In this document: piece by piece, positions 34,533 through 43,323 of the stretch | Position numbering within the stretch: position 1 is the first letter of the stretch | How the letters are laid out: each line of letters begins with the position of its first letter | Assembly: GCA_947483075.1 (NCBI GenBank) | Contig: CANKLE010000002.1 | Coordinates: 124,001 to 188,000, forward strand | Direction of reading: 5' to 3' | DNA length: 64,000 bases | From: Flavobacteriaceae bacterium | Lineage (GTDB): Bacteria > Bacteroidota > Bacteroidia > Flavobacteriales > Flavobacteriaceae | Notes under the pieces: model-generated | Told to the model about the DNA's origin: nothing | Database searches by the model: none | What the model saw: the letters and a program-made list of their open reading frames with translations, nothing else | Position numbers and translations under genes: made by a program

Positions 34533-35435
34533 CTATTCTATTTTCACAAACTTTCTTGTCGTATTTCCAATTTTTATCAAATACACGCCTGCAGCTAAAT
34601 TAACCACATTAAGGCTAGTTTGATTGGAATTAAGCATTCCAGTTTGACAAATCTGCCCCGCCTGGTTTACAATTTGGTAAGTGTTTTGGGCAGGCAAATT
34701 CGATGTCCATTGCACATTCATCTCATGAGATACTAAGGTAGGAGAAATGGTAAACTTTTGGTTGTCAAAGGGTGTAGTTTGCAACAATGATCCGGTGCGT
34801 ACATCATCAATCACCAATCGCGAACCATATTGAGGAGCAAAACCTTCCTTGGCCATGCTAAATTCTACATACATATGGGTGGGAGTACCCGTTTCGGTAT
34901 ACACAAGTGGCACTGTAACAAAATGAAAGTTTTCATCTGTCGCCACTAGATCATATAATCCGCTGGCCATTTCAATGCCATTTTCGTTCAGGATGATCAA
35001 TTTCGCTTCGGCAATTTCGGAGCCTATCGGAATGAATTTATATTGAAAACTATACCAATCAATCGTTTCATTTCCGGTTAAGGGAACGCCAGGATTCCAA
35101 CCCGGACTGTCTTGGGTGCTGTCCCAAAACAACTGGGCACCACCTTTTATTACGGAGTTTTGTGATTCATTAAATGCATTTGAGATTTCAAGACCAAAAC
35201 TGCCTTCAGACGCATCGGTGGTAGCGTTGCACAAACTCGGAATACAACTGCTAAACCAAATATTATCCATTGTGGCTTCGCCCGTTTCTACACTAATACT
35301 CACCGGAACAGAAAAATTAATCCCCCAGTTGGAAGCCAATAAATTGGGCTTTACATCCTCAAAATTGCCGTTTAGGAGTTGTCCGAAACCTGCTATTTGT
35401 GATAAAAGTGCGCTTAAGAATAAAATCTTTTTCAT
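34533..35435 (-). CDS. Secreted protein with T9SS type A sorting domain
   Basis: A 300-aa protein with a signal peptide (MKKILFLSALLSQIAGFGQ), a carbohydrate-binding-like beta-sandwich (about 20-210, LLNGNFEDVKPN at the start and SRLVIDDVRTGS at its end) and a C-terminal type IX sorting domain (about 225-300, AAGVYLIKIGNTTRKFVKIE). It is exported by the Bacteroidetes T9SS and attached at the surface or released. The specific role is not recognised. It precedes no obvious partner; the DUF6048 gene lies 4 nt upstream. Confidence 0.87.
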   Translation of the reverse strand: MKKILFLSALLSQIAGFGQLLNGNFEDVKPNLLASNWGINFSVPVSISVETGEATMDNIWFSSCIPSLCNATTDASEGSFGLEISNAFNESQNSVIKGGAQLFWDSTQDSPGWNPGVPLTGNETIDWYSFQYKFIPIGSEIAEAKLIILNENGIEMASGLYDLVATDENFHFVTVPLVYTETGTPTHMYVEFSMAKEGFAPQYGSRLVIDDVRTGSLLQTTPFDNQKFTISPTLVSHEMNVQWTSNLPAQNTYQIVNQAGQICQTGMLNSNQTSLNVVNLAAGVYLIKIGNTTRKFVKIE

Positions 35436-35439
35436 TTTT

Positions 35440-36162
35440 TTATTTTTTTAGGGGTATCAGCTCTTTCTTTTTGTACAAAGGAACCAGATAGGACAGGGTG
35501 TAATTAAATCCGGCGCCAAATGTGCCGCCATAGGTTCTGTTAAAACCGGGGATATATAAGTTGTCAAAGTTAGCCGGATATTTGTTAGTAACTAATTTAT
35601 TCATCCTAAAACTAAATCCCAAGTAAAAGTTTTGAATTACTTTGGCTTTCATGCCCACCACCACTTCTAGCCATTGTGCCGATAACCCATTGGTGGTAGT
35701 GCCTGGAGCATATAGTGGGTTTTCGTCAAAGTAATGATTGGTGCTGTATATTTTGTACGAATTTAAGGTTTGTGAAAAAGAACTTGCGCTGTAGCGGAGC
35801 CCTACCGTAATTACATTTTCCATGTCGAGCCAATTTTCGTAAAAATTGTAGTCAAAACCAGCTTTTAGGTAGGTTCCTTTGGCCGTATAATTGATCAAAT
35901 AATCGTTCTCGGTGGTATTTTCGTTGCCAATTTCTCCGGCGAGGTAGTAGTTTTTTGTCAATCGGTAATCGCCAGTAAACTCAATTCCTTTGTAGTTGTT
36001 GTTTCGAAAAGACTGCCCTAATTTATAGAGATCTACACCCAATCGCAGTCCGTACCGATTGGTTTTGGGCGCTATGCTGTCTTTCCTGGCATCTTGTGCA
36101 ACAGCACTGAGTGCAACACCAAGGAGGCAAAGACTAAAAAAATACTTTAAAGTGCGTCTCAT
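35440..36162 (-). CDS. DUF6048 family outer-membrane-like beta-barrel protein
   Basis: A 240-aa protein with a signal peptide (MRRTLKYFFSLCLLGVALSAVAQ), then alternating aromatic/polar strands (YYLAGEIGNENTTENDY, YLKAGFDYNFYENW) ending in a barrel-like strand. It matches what I recall as DUF6048, encoded next to DUF6452 and rlmD in flavobacteria. Its start lies inside the end of the DUF6452 gene (29-nt overlap), so expression is linked. Confidence 0.75.
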   Translation of the reverse strand: MRRTLKYFFSLCLLGVALSAVAQDARKDSIAPKTNRYGLRLGVDLYKLGQSFRNNNYKGIEFTGDYRLTKNYYLAGEIGNENTTENDYLINYTAKGTYLKAGFDYNFYENWLDMENVITVGLRYSASSFSQTLNSYKIYSTNHYFDENPLYAPGTTTNGLSAQWLEVVVGMKAKVIQNFYLGFSFRMNKLVTNKYPANFDNLYIPGFNRTYGGTFGAGFNYTLSYLVPLYKKKELIPLKK

Positions 36163-36655
36163 TTTCGTTGGTGATTTGGTACTGGTTTACAATGATGTTT
36201 TTAATCCAAGCTGAACCAGAAGGGGCTATTTCGCTCAAGGCATAGGGATTGGTGTCGTCTAAGGTAAATAGGGTTTTGTAGCCGCAGGCTCTCGAAACAT
36301 AGATATTGTTGCGGGTGTAATTAAATTGCAATATATCCGAATTGACTAAAGATGGTGTGACGGTATTTCCGTAGTTTAAGATGAACTGAAATTGGGTAAG
36401 ATCAGCTGTGAGTTTAAGAGGAATCTTTATTGTACTTACGGCATTAAAAGCAAGTCCAGTATCCATTCCTTCGCCCACCACCAATAAATTGGTTACATTT
36501 TTTTTGAGAGTAGGGTTGGTAATGTCATAGAAATCAAGTACCACTTGTGGAGTAGTAGCTGTTGCCGGGTCACAGATGTCGTCTTTTTCGCAGCCGGAGG
36601 AAATCCAAACCAAGGCGAGGATAAGTAAAATGGATATTTTTTGGAGTGAATTCAT
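36134..36655 (-). CDS. DUF6452 family lipoprotein
   Basis: A 173-aa protein from the ATG at 36655; the track start at 36661 is a GTG two codons earlier. A lipoprotein signal (MNSLQKISILLILALVWISSGCEKDD) precedes a beta-rich domain with CDP and SRACGYKTLF cysteines. It is placed with DUF6048 downstream and rlmD upstream, an arrangement I recall as conserved in flavobacteria. Possibly the two proteins form an envelope pair; function unknown. Confidence 0.75.
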   Translation of the reverse strand: MNSLQKISILLILALVWISSGCEKDDICDPATATTPQVVLDFYDITNPTLKKNVTNLLVVGEGMDTGLAFNAVSTIKIPLKLTADLTQFQFILNYGNTVTPSLVNSDILQFNYTRNNIYVSRACGYKTLFTLDDTNPYALSEIAPSGSAWIKNIIVNQYQITNENETHFKVFF

Positions 36656-36664
36656 TTGCACCGC

Positions 36665-38077
36665 TTAACGTTTTTCCAAAAGTACAATATTTTCTACGTG
36701 ATGTGTTTGCGGAAACATATCTACCGGTCGAACGCGTGTTACCGTGTAGGCTTCGTCTAGTAAGGCCAAATCTCGTGCTTGAGTAGCCGAGTTGCAACTC
36801 ACATAGACAATGCGCTGCGGTGCAATCTTGAGCAATTGAGCCACTACTTCTTTGTGCATGCCGTCTCGCGGTGGATCTGTAATGACCACATCGGGCTGAC
36901 CGTGTTGCGCAATGAAGGCGTCATTAAACACCACTTTCATGTCGCCTACAAAAAAGTGACAGTTCTCGATGTTGTTGCGTTTGGCGTTGGCTTTGGCGTC
37001 CAAGATGGCTTCAGGTACGCTTTCAACTCCAATTACTTTTAAGGCTTGTTTGGATACAAATTGCGCAATGGTGCCTGTCCCGGTATATAAATCATAGACT
37101 ATTTCCTTGCCGGTGAGTCCTGCAAATTCGCGGGTGAGTTTATATAATTCGTAGGCTTGCGCCGAATTGGTTTGGTAAAATGATTTGGCGTTAATGCTAA
37201 ACTGCAAGCCTTCCATTTCTTCCAAAATATAATCGCGGCCTTTGAAGCATACAATTTCCTGATCGTAAATGGTGTCGTTGGGTTTGGTATTGATTACGTA
37301 TTGCAACGAAGTAATCATTGGGAAGGTTTCGGCCAAATGATTCAAAAGCAATTCTCTTGCCGCTTTGTCATTTTCAAAAAACTGAATCAACACCATGATT
37401 TCGCCAGTTGACGAAGTTCGGATCATGAGTGTACGCAATAATCCTTCGTGATTTCGGGGGTTAAAAAAGCTGAGGTCGTTGGCGTTGGCAAATTCACGAA
37501 TGCTATTGCGAATGGCATTCGAAGGGTCAGCTTGCAAATGACAATGGGTGATGTCTAATATTTTATCCCACATTTTGGGAATGTGAAAGCCTAAAGCATT
37601 TTTGTTTTCTATGGTGTCCAATTGATCAATTTCATTTTCCGTGAGCCAACGCGAATTTGAGAAGCCGAACTCCATTTTGTTGCGGTAAAAAAATTGGTTT
37701 TCAGCGCCCAGGATAGCATCCATTTCGGGGATTTCAATCTTTCCGATGCGTTGCAGGTGGTTTTTCACCTCATTTTGTTTGTAAACCAATTGCTGCGGGT
37801 AGTTCATGTTTTGCCATTTGCATCCGCCACACACCCCAAAATGAATGCACACCGGATCTACACGCTGAGGTGAATAGGTGTGGAATCGTATAGCTTTGCC
37901 TTCGTAGTAGGCTTTTCTTTTCTTAAAGGTTTGCACGTCAACCACATCGCCGGGCACTACATTGGGGAGAAATATTACTTTGCCGTCTGGCGCTTTTGCA
38001 ACACAAACTCCTTTGGCGCCTGCGTCGAGGATCTCGATGTGATCAAATACAATTTTGTCGGTTTTTTTCTTTGCCAT
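36665..38077 (-). CDS. rlmD: 23S rRNA (uracil-5-)-methyltransferase RlmD family
   Basis: A 470-aa enzyme with an N-terminal TRAM domain (1-60), a Fe-S cluster site (CIHFGVCGGCKW plus the later Cys in THCHLQAD) and the Rossmann domain (VYDLYTGTGTIAQF, ITDPPRDGMH). The catalytic Cys is in IVYVSCNSATQARDL. It forms m5U in 23S rRNA or tRNA using SAM. The exact position (1939 or another) cannot be fixed from sequence alone. CAAAAATA at 38082-38089 is a candidate minus-strand -7 box, only a few bases before the start. Confidence 0.92.
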   Translation of the reverse strand: MAKKKTDKIVFDHIEILDAGAKGVCVAKAPDGKVIFLPNVVPGDVVDVQTFKKRKAYYEGKAIRFHTYSPQRVDPVCIHFGVCGGCKWQNMNYPQQLVYKQNEVKNHLQRIGKIEIPEMDAILGAENQFFYRNKMEFGFSNSRWLTENEIDQLDTIENKNALGFHIPKMWDKILDITHCHLQADPSNAIRNSIREFANANDLSFFNPRNHEGLLRTLMIRTSSTGEIMVLIQFFENDKAARELLLNHLAETFPMITSLQYVINTKPNDTIYDQEIVCFKGRDYILEEMEGLQFSINAKSFYQTNSAQAYELYKLTREFAGLTGKEIVYDLYTGTGTIAQFVSKQALKVIGVESVPEAILDAKANAKRNNIENCHFFVGDMKVVFNDAFIAQHGQPDVVITDPPRDGMHKEVVAQLLKIAPQRIVYVSCNSATQARDLALLDEAYTVTRVRPVDMFPQTHHVENIVLLEKR

Positions 38078-38267
38078 GGCGCAAAAATAAGCGAATGACT
38101 AACTAGTTGTTTTTAAAAAATAAAAATTTTGTGAATTAATTTACAAACCCACAAAATGCAAAGGGTATTTTATTATTTCCGCAATAAAATATGTAGTTTT
38201 GTGCCAGTTCTGGATGATTTCTCTCCACAAGTAGGAATACTAAATTACCAAATTAAACTACTTTTTC

Positions 38268-39548
38268 ATGGCCACAGCTTCAGCCAAAACCCCCGATCAC
38301 TTCATCAACTTAGAACAACAGTATGGCGCGCACAATTACCATCCTTTGCCCGTCGTTTTGCAGCGCGGAGAAGGCGTTTATGTGTGGGATGTAGAAGGAA
38401 AGCAGTATTATGATTTTTTATCGGCCTATTCGGCGGTAAATCAAGGCCATTGCCACCCTAAAATTATTCAAGCGATGGTAAATCAGGCGCAAACCCTCAC
38501 ACTTACTTCTCGTGCTTTTTACAATGATCAATTGGGTCCTTATGAGCAATTTCTTACTTCCTATTTTGGATTTGACAAGGTGTTGCCCATGAATACCGGT
38601 GCTGAGGCGGTAGAAACTGCTTTGAAAATATGCCGAAAGTGGGCCTACGAAGTAAAAGGCATTGCCGAACAACAAGCCCAGATTGTGGTTTGTGACGGAA
38701 ACTTTCACGGACGAACTACGACCATCATTTCCTTTTCGAATGATACCAATGCCCGAACAAATTTTGGCCCCTACACCCAAGGATTTATAGCGATTCCCTA
38801 TGATGATGTTGATGCTTTGGAGCATGTATTCAAAAGCAATCCAAATATAGCCGGGTTTTTAGTAGAACCTATACAAGGGGAAGCGGGTGTATATACCCCT
38901 GCAGAAGACTATATGCTGCGTGTTAAGGAACTTTGTACAAAATATAACGTCTTGTTTATCGCCGACGAAATTCAAACGGGAATTGCCCGCACCGGATCTT
39001 TGTTGGCTGTCTGTGGAAATTGCAGCTGTGAAAATGCCTGCGAACGCCAAGCGACATACGCCCGACCAGACCTGTTGATTTTAGGAAAAGCCTTATCTGG
39101 CGGAGTTTATCCCGTTTCGGCTGTCTTGGCTGATGAGGCAGTAATGCAGGTTATTCATCCCGGTCAACATGGGTCAACCTTTGGCGGAAATCCTATAGCA
39201 GCAGCTGTTGCCGTAGCCTCGCTCGAAGTGGTACAAGACGAAAACTTGGCTCAAAATGCCCGAAAATTAGGTAAATTGTTTCGAGAGAAAATGAATGAAT
39301 ACCTTCAAGGCAGTTCTATCGTGCGATTGGTGCGCGGCAAAGGTTTGTTGAATGCCATTGTGATCAATGACACCGAAGAAAGTGATACGGCTTGGAATAT
39401 ATGCGTTGCCTTAAAAGACAACGGACTATTGGCTAAGCCCACCCACGGCAACATCATTCGATTTGCGCCGCCTTTGGTCATGACCGAAGCCCAGTTGCTG
39501 GATTGTGTTGCTATTATTTGCAAAACGCTACAACACTTTGAAAACTAA
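38268..39548 (+). CDS. rocD: Ornithine-oxoacid aminotransferase
   Basis: A 426-aa PLP class III aminotransferase converting ornithine to glutamate semialdehyde. It has [42 protein letters not shown] and the Schiff-base Lys in [17 protein letters not shown]. An insertion around 250-265 carries four cysteines ([10 protein letters not shown]), as in other Bacteroidetes forms. TAGTTTTG at 38194-38201 is a possible -7 box. Confidence 0.94.
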   Translation: MATASAKTPDHFINLEQQYGAHNYHPLPVVLQRGEGVYVWDVEGKQYYDFLSAYSAVNQGHCHPKIIQAMVNQAQTLTLTSRAFYNDQLGPYEQFLTSYFGFDKVLPMNTGAEAVETALKICRKWAYEVKGIAEQQAQIVVCDGNFHGRTTTIISFSNDTNARTNFGPYTQGFIAIPYDDVDALEHVFKSNPNIAGFLVEPIQGEAGVYTPAEDYMLRVKELCTKYNVLFIADEIQTGIARTGSLLAVCGNCSCENACERQATYARPDLLILGKALSGGVYPVSAVLADEAVMQVIHPGQHGSTFGGNPIAAAVAVASLEVVQDENLAQNARKLGKLFREKMNEYLQGSSIVRLVRGKGLLNAIVINDTEESDTAWNICVALKDNGLLAKPTHGNIIRFAPPLVMTEAQLLDCVAIICKTLQHFEN

Positions 39549-39550
39549 CA

Positions 39551-39578
39551 AAAAAGGAGCCAATTGGCTCCTTTTTTT
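39551..39578. terminator. Bidirectional terminator after rocD
   Basis: AAAAAGGAGCCAATTGGCTCCTTTTTTT is a perfect palindromic stem between the convergent rocD and CCC-motif genes, and works in both directions. Confidence 0.85.
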
Positions 39579-39918
39579 ATTGATTCAGTTCTTCTTGGTA
39601 GCGCGCTTTTTCGATTAGGTTTTGTTGGAATGCTGCCATGCCTTCTTCGCCAATGACAATCCACAAATACAGCGTGAAGATTAAATAAATGGTGCTTAGA
39701 ATTAGGCCTATTACGGCAATAACTCGTGCAGCATTTACAGTTCCTAAACTGGCGTACTGCTCTGGATTTTCCCAATAGAGTTGCTCTTCTTTTTTGGCTT
39801 TTTGAATGGCAACTACAGCCAATACAATTCCTACAACACCATACAGACAGCAGGTGATTACCGATAAAATACTCAAGATTAAAATGGTGTTTGCGTTGGG
39901 TAATTTTTGTTTTTCCAT
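39577..39918 (-). CDS. CCC-motif membrane protein
   Basis: A 113-aa protein with two long membrane helices (about 10-36 and 63-92) and the motif VITCCLYG after the first half-helix, typical of the flavobacterial family named for its Cys-Cys motif. Its C-terminus is charged (NLIEKARYQEELNQ). It is followed upstream by a DUF2752 gene at 8 nt, an arrangement common in this family. Role unknown. Confidence 0.8.
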   Translation of the reverse strand: MEKQKLPNANTILILSILSVITCCLYGVVGIVLAVVAIQKAKKEEQLYWENPEQYASLGTVNAARVIAVIGLILSTIYLIFTLYLWIVIGEEGMAAFQQNLIEKARYQEELNQ

Positions 39919-39925
39919 AGTTACT

Positions 39926-40210
39926 TTAGCTAATTACAATTTTATAAAAGTAGGCGCCAATCATAAAAACCGCATTCAATACAGCAGATCCTATTAGTGC
40001 TTTGCTGTAGTTTCGGGATTGATCGGCGAAATGAAGAGCAACAACAAGTGTAAATAAAAGGCTAGAATACACAGCAGGAAATTGAATGAAAGCCATTTTA
40101 AAATTTCCTTCAACTAGATCAATTAAAGAGCGTTGCAATCCACAGCCTAAACAATCAATTCCGAATAATCTTTTATTCATACAAGGCAATAAAAACCGAT
40201 TTACATCCAT
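39926..40210 (-). CDS. DUF2752 family membrane protein
   Basis: A 94-aa protein whose GIDCLGCGLQRSLIDLVEGNF segment is the DUF2752 signature (CxxCG-x-x-R). Two helices follow (about 42-60 and 72-90). It is encoded just ahead of the CCC-motif gene and likely co-transcribed with it. Function unknown. Confidence 0.85.
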   Translation of the reverse strand: MDVNRFLLPCMNKRLFGIDCLGCGLQRSLIDLVEGNFKMAFIQFPAVYSSLLFTLVVALHFADQSRNYSKALIGSAVLNAVFMIGAYFYKIVIS

Positions 40211-40288
40211 GATCTGATTGGTTTACTCTCGTTTCTGCTTGAAAGTTTAGTACTTTTGAAGCGGGTACAAATTAAATCAATTAAATGC

Positions 40289-40474
40289 ATGAAAACAATA
40301 CGATTTATAATGGTTTTAGCGGCTGCTGCAGGTTTATTGTTTTACGAGCCATCAAAAGACGCAAGTTCTATATTGATAGAATGCTTGCTTGTTCTAGTGT
40401 TTATGTTTGGAATGATGAAATTGAGCGCCAAAACCCCGAGCAAGGAAACCGAAAAACCAGAAGATCATGTTTAA
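40289..40474 (+). CDS. Small membrane protein (61 aa)
   Basis: The in-frame ATG at 40289 is preferred over 40256, because TACTTTTG at 40251-40258, a -7 box, overlaps the earlier start. The protein has two hydrophobic helices (MKTIRFIMVLAAAAGLLFY and SSILIECLLVLVFMFGMM) and a charged tail. It overlaps the Smr gene start by 8 nt. No family recognised. Confidence 0.6.
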   Translation: MKTIRFIMVLAAAAGLLFYEPSKDASSILIECLLVLVFMFGMMKLSAKTPSKETEKPEDHV

Positions 40475-41021
40475 GTCAGGCGATCGAGTAGCGGTGTTGG
40501 ATGACGCCTATGAAGGGGTGGTTGTGCGTTGTGAAAACGACAAAGTTGTAGTAGAAACTACTGACGGATTTGTAATGACATATTTTGTCAAAGAGTTGAT
40601 TAAAATAAACATTTCCAATGATTTAGATAACAAAATGAAAAGCTTTAATTCAAATTTAGTTAAGGCAGAAAAAGAACCTGTAAAACGCAAGAAAAATCCG
40701 GTTGCATTCAAGACGGCTGCTGTGATTCCGGCACCCGAATTCGATTTACACATCGAAAAATTAGTCCCGCGTTGGCGTCATTTGAGCAATTATGAAATCT
40801 TGAATTTGCAAATGGAAGCAGCCAAGCGACACATAGATTTTGCCATTCGAAACCGAATTCCTAAAATTGTATTCATTCACGGTGTTGGCGAAGGAGTATT
40901 AAAATCCGAATTGGATTTTATGTTAGGCCGATACGAGGAAGTTTATTTTCAAGATGCCAACTACCAAAAATATGGCCAGGGCGCTACAGAGGTTGGTTTT
41001 AAGCAGAAAAAATCAAATTGA
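40467..41021 (+). CDS. Smr/MutS2-type domain protein
   Basis: A 184-aa protein. An N-terminal SH3-like beta-barrel (1-50, FKSGDRVAVLDDAYEGVVVR), a lysine-rich linker and a C-terminal Smr domain (from about 92) are seen. The Smr motifs are FDLHIEKLV, where LDLHG is usual, and FIHGVGEGVLKSELDFML (HGxGxGxLK). Smr domains bind or nick nucleic acids and act in ribosome-associated quality control or repair. Co-expressed with the small membrane protein upstream. Confidence 0.85.
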   Translation: MFKSGDRVAVLDDAYEGVVVRCENDKVVVETTDGFVMTYFVKELIKINISNDLDNKMKSFNSNLVKAEKEPVKRKKNPVAFKTAAVIPAPEFDLHIEKLVPRWRHLSNYEILNLQMEAAKRHIDFAIRNRIPKIVFIHGVGEGVLKSELDFMLGRYEEVYFQDANYQKYGQGATEVGFKQKKSN

Positions 41022-41022
41022 G

Positions 41023-42003
41023 TTAGTTGGCAGTTAATAATGTGCCGATAAGGATGTCATCGCCATAATAAAAAGTGCTTCCTGTGAGTAGATTCGAAAA
41101 GGTTACGGCTTTAAGATGAATGCTGTGCGAAAAGCCGCTGCCGTTTGTGCTTGTGGTTACCTCTATGATTCCGCTGGTATTGGTCACGCCAGCTTGACCG
41201 AGCCACTCTTCGTTTACTGTTGGGCTATCAGGCAAAGTACTGGCACAAAAATAAGTTGAATTTCCTCCTAAAGTCAGGGCTAAGCTGAATAAACGGTAGC
41301 TCAATAGGTTTTCATTATTGGTATTGATCAAAGCTGTTTTGGGAGTTCCCAACACAGAACTATCCAATAAATTATTCGATAAATTCTGAATAAATAATCC
41401 TTCAATTCCTCCGTTTTGCGCATTATACAAGGTGTTGCTCGTACTGCATAGTTGAATGGAGTCGGGGTTGAAATTCATGGGTAGCGTAGTGGCATTGGTG
41501 TCAAAATCGCCAAATACAAAGGTTTCGTATACTTGATTTCCGTTTGGTTTGGCAAAGGTGATGTTGTTGAAGCTGATCGCGTGTCGGTACTTGCTTATTT
41601 TAATGGCGCCAGTTTGGGTATTGGGTGCGCTATAAATTGCAGTAGTGTGAATGGAAATGGTTCCTGCTACGGCATTCCATTCTTCTGTTACAGAAGGGCT
41701 TGCGGGCGGAATTGTAGAGCAAATGCTCGCCGAACTTACGGTGTTGTTGTAGCTGCGATAAATAACTTTGTTTGTGGTATTTATGGTAAAGGATTTGTCG
41801 CCAACTTTGTTTTCGTAGGCCAAACTGTTTTCTGGAATCTCGATGAGCAACAATTGACTTCCATTTATCTTGTACACCACATTATTCAAACTACATTCTT
41901 GAGCGCTAACCGCATCAAAATTGATGTTTTCGATGTTTAAATTGCCATCATCACAGCTGTTTAATAGCGCTATCGAAACCAAAGAAAGTAGTAATTTTTT
42001 CAT
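41023..42003 (-). CDS. Lipoprotein with duplicated domain (326 aa)
   Basis: The ATG at 42003 gives MKKLLLSLVSIALLNSCDDG, a clear lipoprotein signal. The mature protein contains two copies of a beta-rich unit: ICSTIPPASPSVTEEWNAVAGTISI near 97-121 and FCASTLPDSPTVNEEWLGQAG near 253-273, each followed by a string of Thr/Ser-rich strands and a HxISFNNITF/HSIHLKAVTF-like segment. The origin is probably an internal duplication. No family is recognised. It is divergent from the cysteine desulfurase gene and its last base is next to the Smr stop. Confidence 0.75.
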   Translation of the reverse strand: MKKLLLSLVSIALLNSCDDGNLNIENINFDAVSAQECSLNNVVYKINGSQLLLIEIPENSLAYENKVGDKSFTINTTNKVIYRSYNNTVSSASICSTIPPASPSVTEEWNAVAGTISIHTTAIYSAPNTQTGAIKISKYRHAISFNNITFAKPNGNQVYETFVFGDFDTNATTLPMNFNPDSIQLCSTSNTLYNAQNGGIEGLFIQNLSNNLLDSSVLGTPKTALINTNNENLLSYRLFSLALTLGGNSTYFCASTLPDSPTVNEEWLGQAGVTNTSGIIEVTTSTNGSGFSHSIHLKAVTFSNLLTGSTFYYGDDILIGTLLTAN

Positions 42004-42066
42004 ATTCAAAGTGGGTATTGCTGGTTTTGGGTACAAAATTTAGCAGTTAATTCGTACTTTAGCCCA

Positions 42067-42097
42067 CAAAAATAGTATAATAATTTGCAACTAGCAA
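42067..42097 (-). promoter_or_regulatory. Promoter of the duplicated-domain lipoprotein gene
   Basis: On the minus strand TTG (CAA at 42095-42097), 20 nt, and TATTTTTG (CAAAAATA at 42067-42074) match the flavobacterial consensus. The leader to the ATG at 42003 would be about 58 nt. Confidence 0.5.
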
Positions 42098-42144
42098 TCA
42101 AATTCCGAACACATTAATGTTTCGAAAATTGAGCTTTTGATGGT

Positions 42145-43278
42145 ATGAAAAAAGTGTATTTTGACAATGCGGCAACTTCTCCAATTGATCCTCGTGTTAT
42201 TCAGGAGGTGAATTTGGCAATGGCCGATGATTTTGGAAACCCTTCGTCTTTGCATGCATTTGGGAGACAAGCCAAAAGCAGGTTGGAGTTGGCTCGCAAA
42301 ACCATTGCCAAATATTGCAAGGCATCGGCGGCTGAAATTGTCTTTACCTCTGGCGGAACAGAAGGAAATAATTGGGTGCTGCTAGCGGCGATCCGCGATT
42401 TAGGAATTAAAAGAATTATTTCAAGTAAAATAGAACATCATGCTGTAATTCATGTACTTGAAAATTTAAAAAAAGAATACAATATTCAATTAGATTTTGT
42501 AAAAATTCTTTCTGATGGCTCGGTAGATCATACCGATTTGGTTCGTCTTCTGGCTCAAGATATTCCCACTTTGGTTTCGTTTATGCACGTAAATAATGAA
42601 ATCGGTACGGTACTCGATTTGGCCAAAACCAGCCGAATTTGCCAACAGCACCAAGCCTATTTTCATTCTGATATGGTGCAGTCTGTGGGTAAATTGCCTA
42701 TTGATTTTTCGGCAATTGCTGTTGATTTTGCAGTTGCAAGTGCACACAAATTTCATGGTCCTAAAGGGGTAGGATTTGTTTATATCAAAAAAGGAATAGC
42801 TCTTAAATCGATGTTGTATGGGGGAGAGCAGGAAAAAGGTTTGCGTCCCGGCACCGAAGCTGTACCTTCTGTTGTTGGAATGGCCAAGGCTTTTGAATTG
42901 GCCAACACCGAATTGAACGAGCATACCCAACAAATCAGCGAATTAAAAGCGTACACAATCGCCAACTTGACAAAGCACTTTCCGGCTTGTAAAGTAAACG
43001 GAAGTCCAGCTGGCATTCACACAATTCTAAATGTGCAAATTCCTTGTGCCACTCACAAACAAGATATGTTGTTGTTTGCTTTAGATATGCAAGGAATTGC
43101 TGTTTCTAGAGGTAGCGCCTGTCAATCGGGTAGTCCTAAACCCTCCCATGTATTGGCCGAAATCCTATCTGACGAGGAGAAACTTCAGCCTTCCTTGCGC
43201 ATATCGTTTAGTCATTTCAATACCAAAGAAGAAGTGGATTACTTTGTAGAAAAATTAGATAAAATTCTAAGCGATTAA
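42145..43278 (+). CDS. Cysteine desulfurase (NifS/IscS type)
   Basis: A 377-aa PLP class V enzyme releasing sulfur from cysteine as an enzyme persulfide. It begins KKVYFDNAATSPIDPRV, has IVFTSGGTEGNNW, the Schiff-base Lys in ASAHKFHGPKGVGFVY and the persulfide Cys in SRGSACQSGSPKPSHVL, with the extended group I loop. It is monocistronic with no isc or suf genes next to it, so it may serve tRNA thiolation or be a general sulfur donor. Confidence 0.93.
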   Translation: MKKVYFDNAATSPIDPRVIQEVNLAMADDFGNPSSLHAFGRQAKSRLELARKTIAKYCKASAAEIVFTSGGTEGNNWVLLAAIRDLGIKRIISSKIEHHAVIHVLENLKKEYNIQLDFVKILSDGSVDHTDLVRLLAQDIPTLVSFMHVNNEIGTVLDLAKTSRICQQHQAYFHSDMVQSVGKLPIDFSAIAVDFAVASAHKFHGPKGVGFVYIKKGIALKSMLYGGEQEKGLRPGTEAVPSVVGMAKAFELANTELNEHTQQISELKAYTIANLTKHFPACKVNGSPAGIHTILNVQIPCATHKQDMLLFALDMQGIAVSRGSACQSGSPKPSHVLAEILSDEEKLQPSLRISFSHFNTKEEVDYFVEKLDKILSD

Positions 43279-43323
43279 ATTTCAATTCAATTAGAACGGA
43301 GTTTTTTTTTATCATGTAATGTA

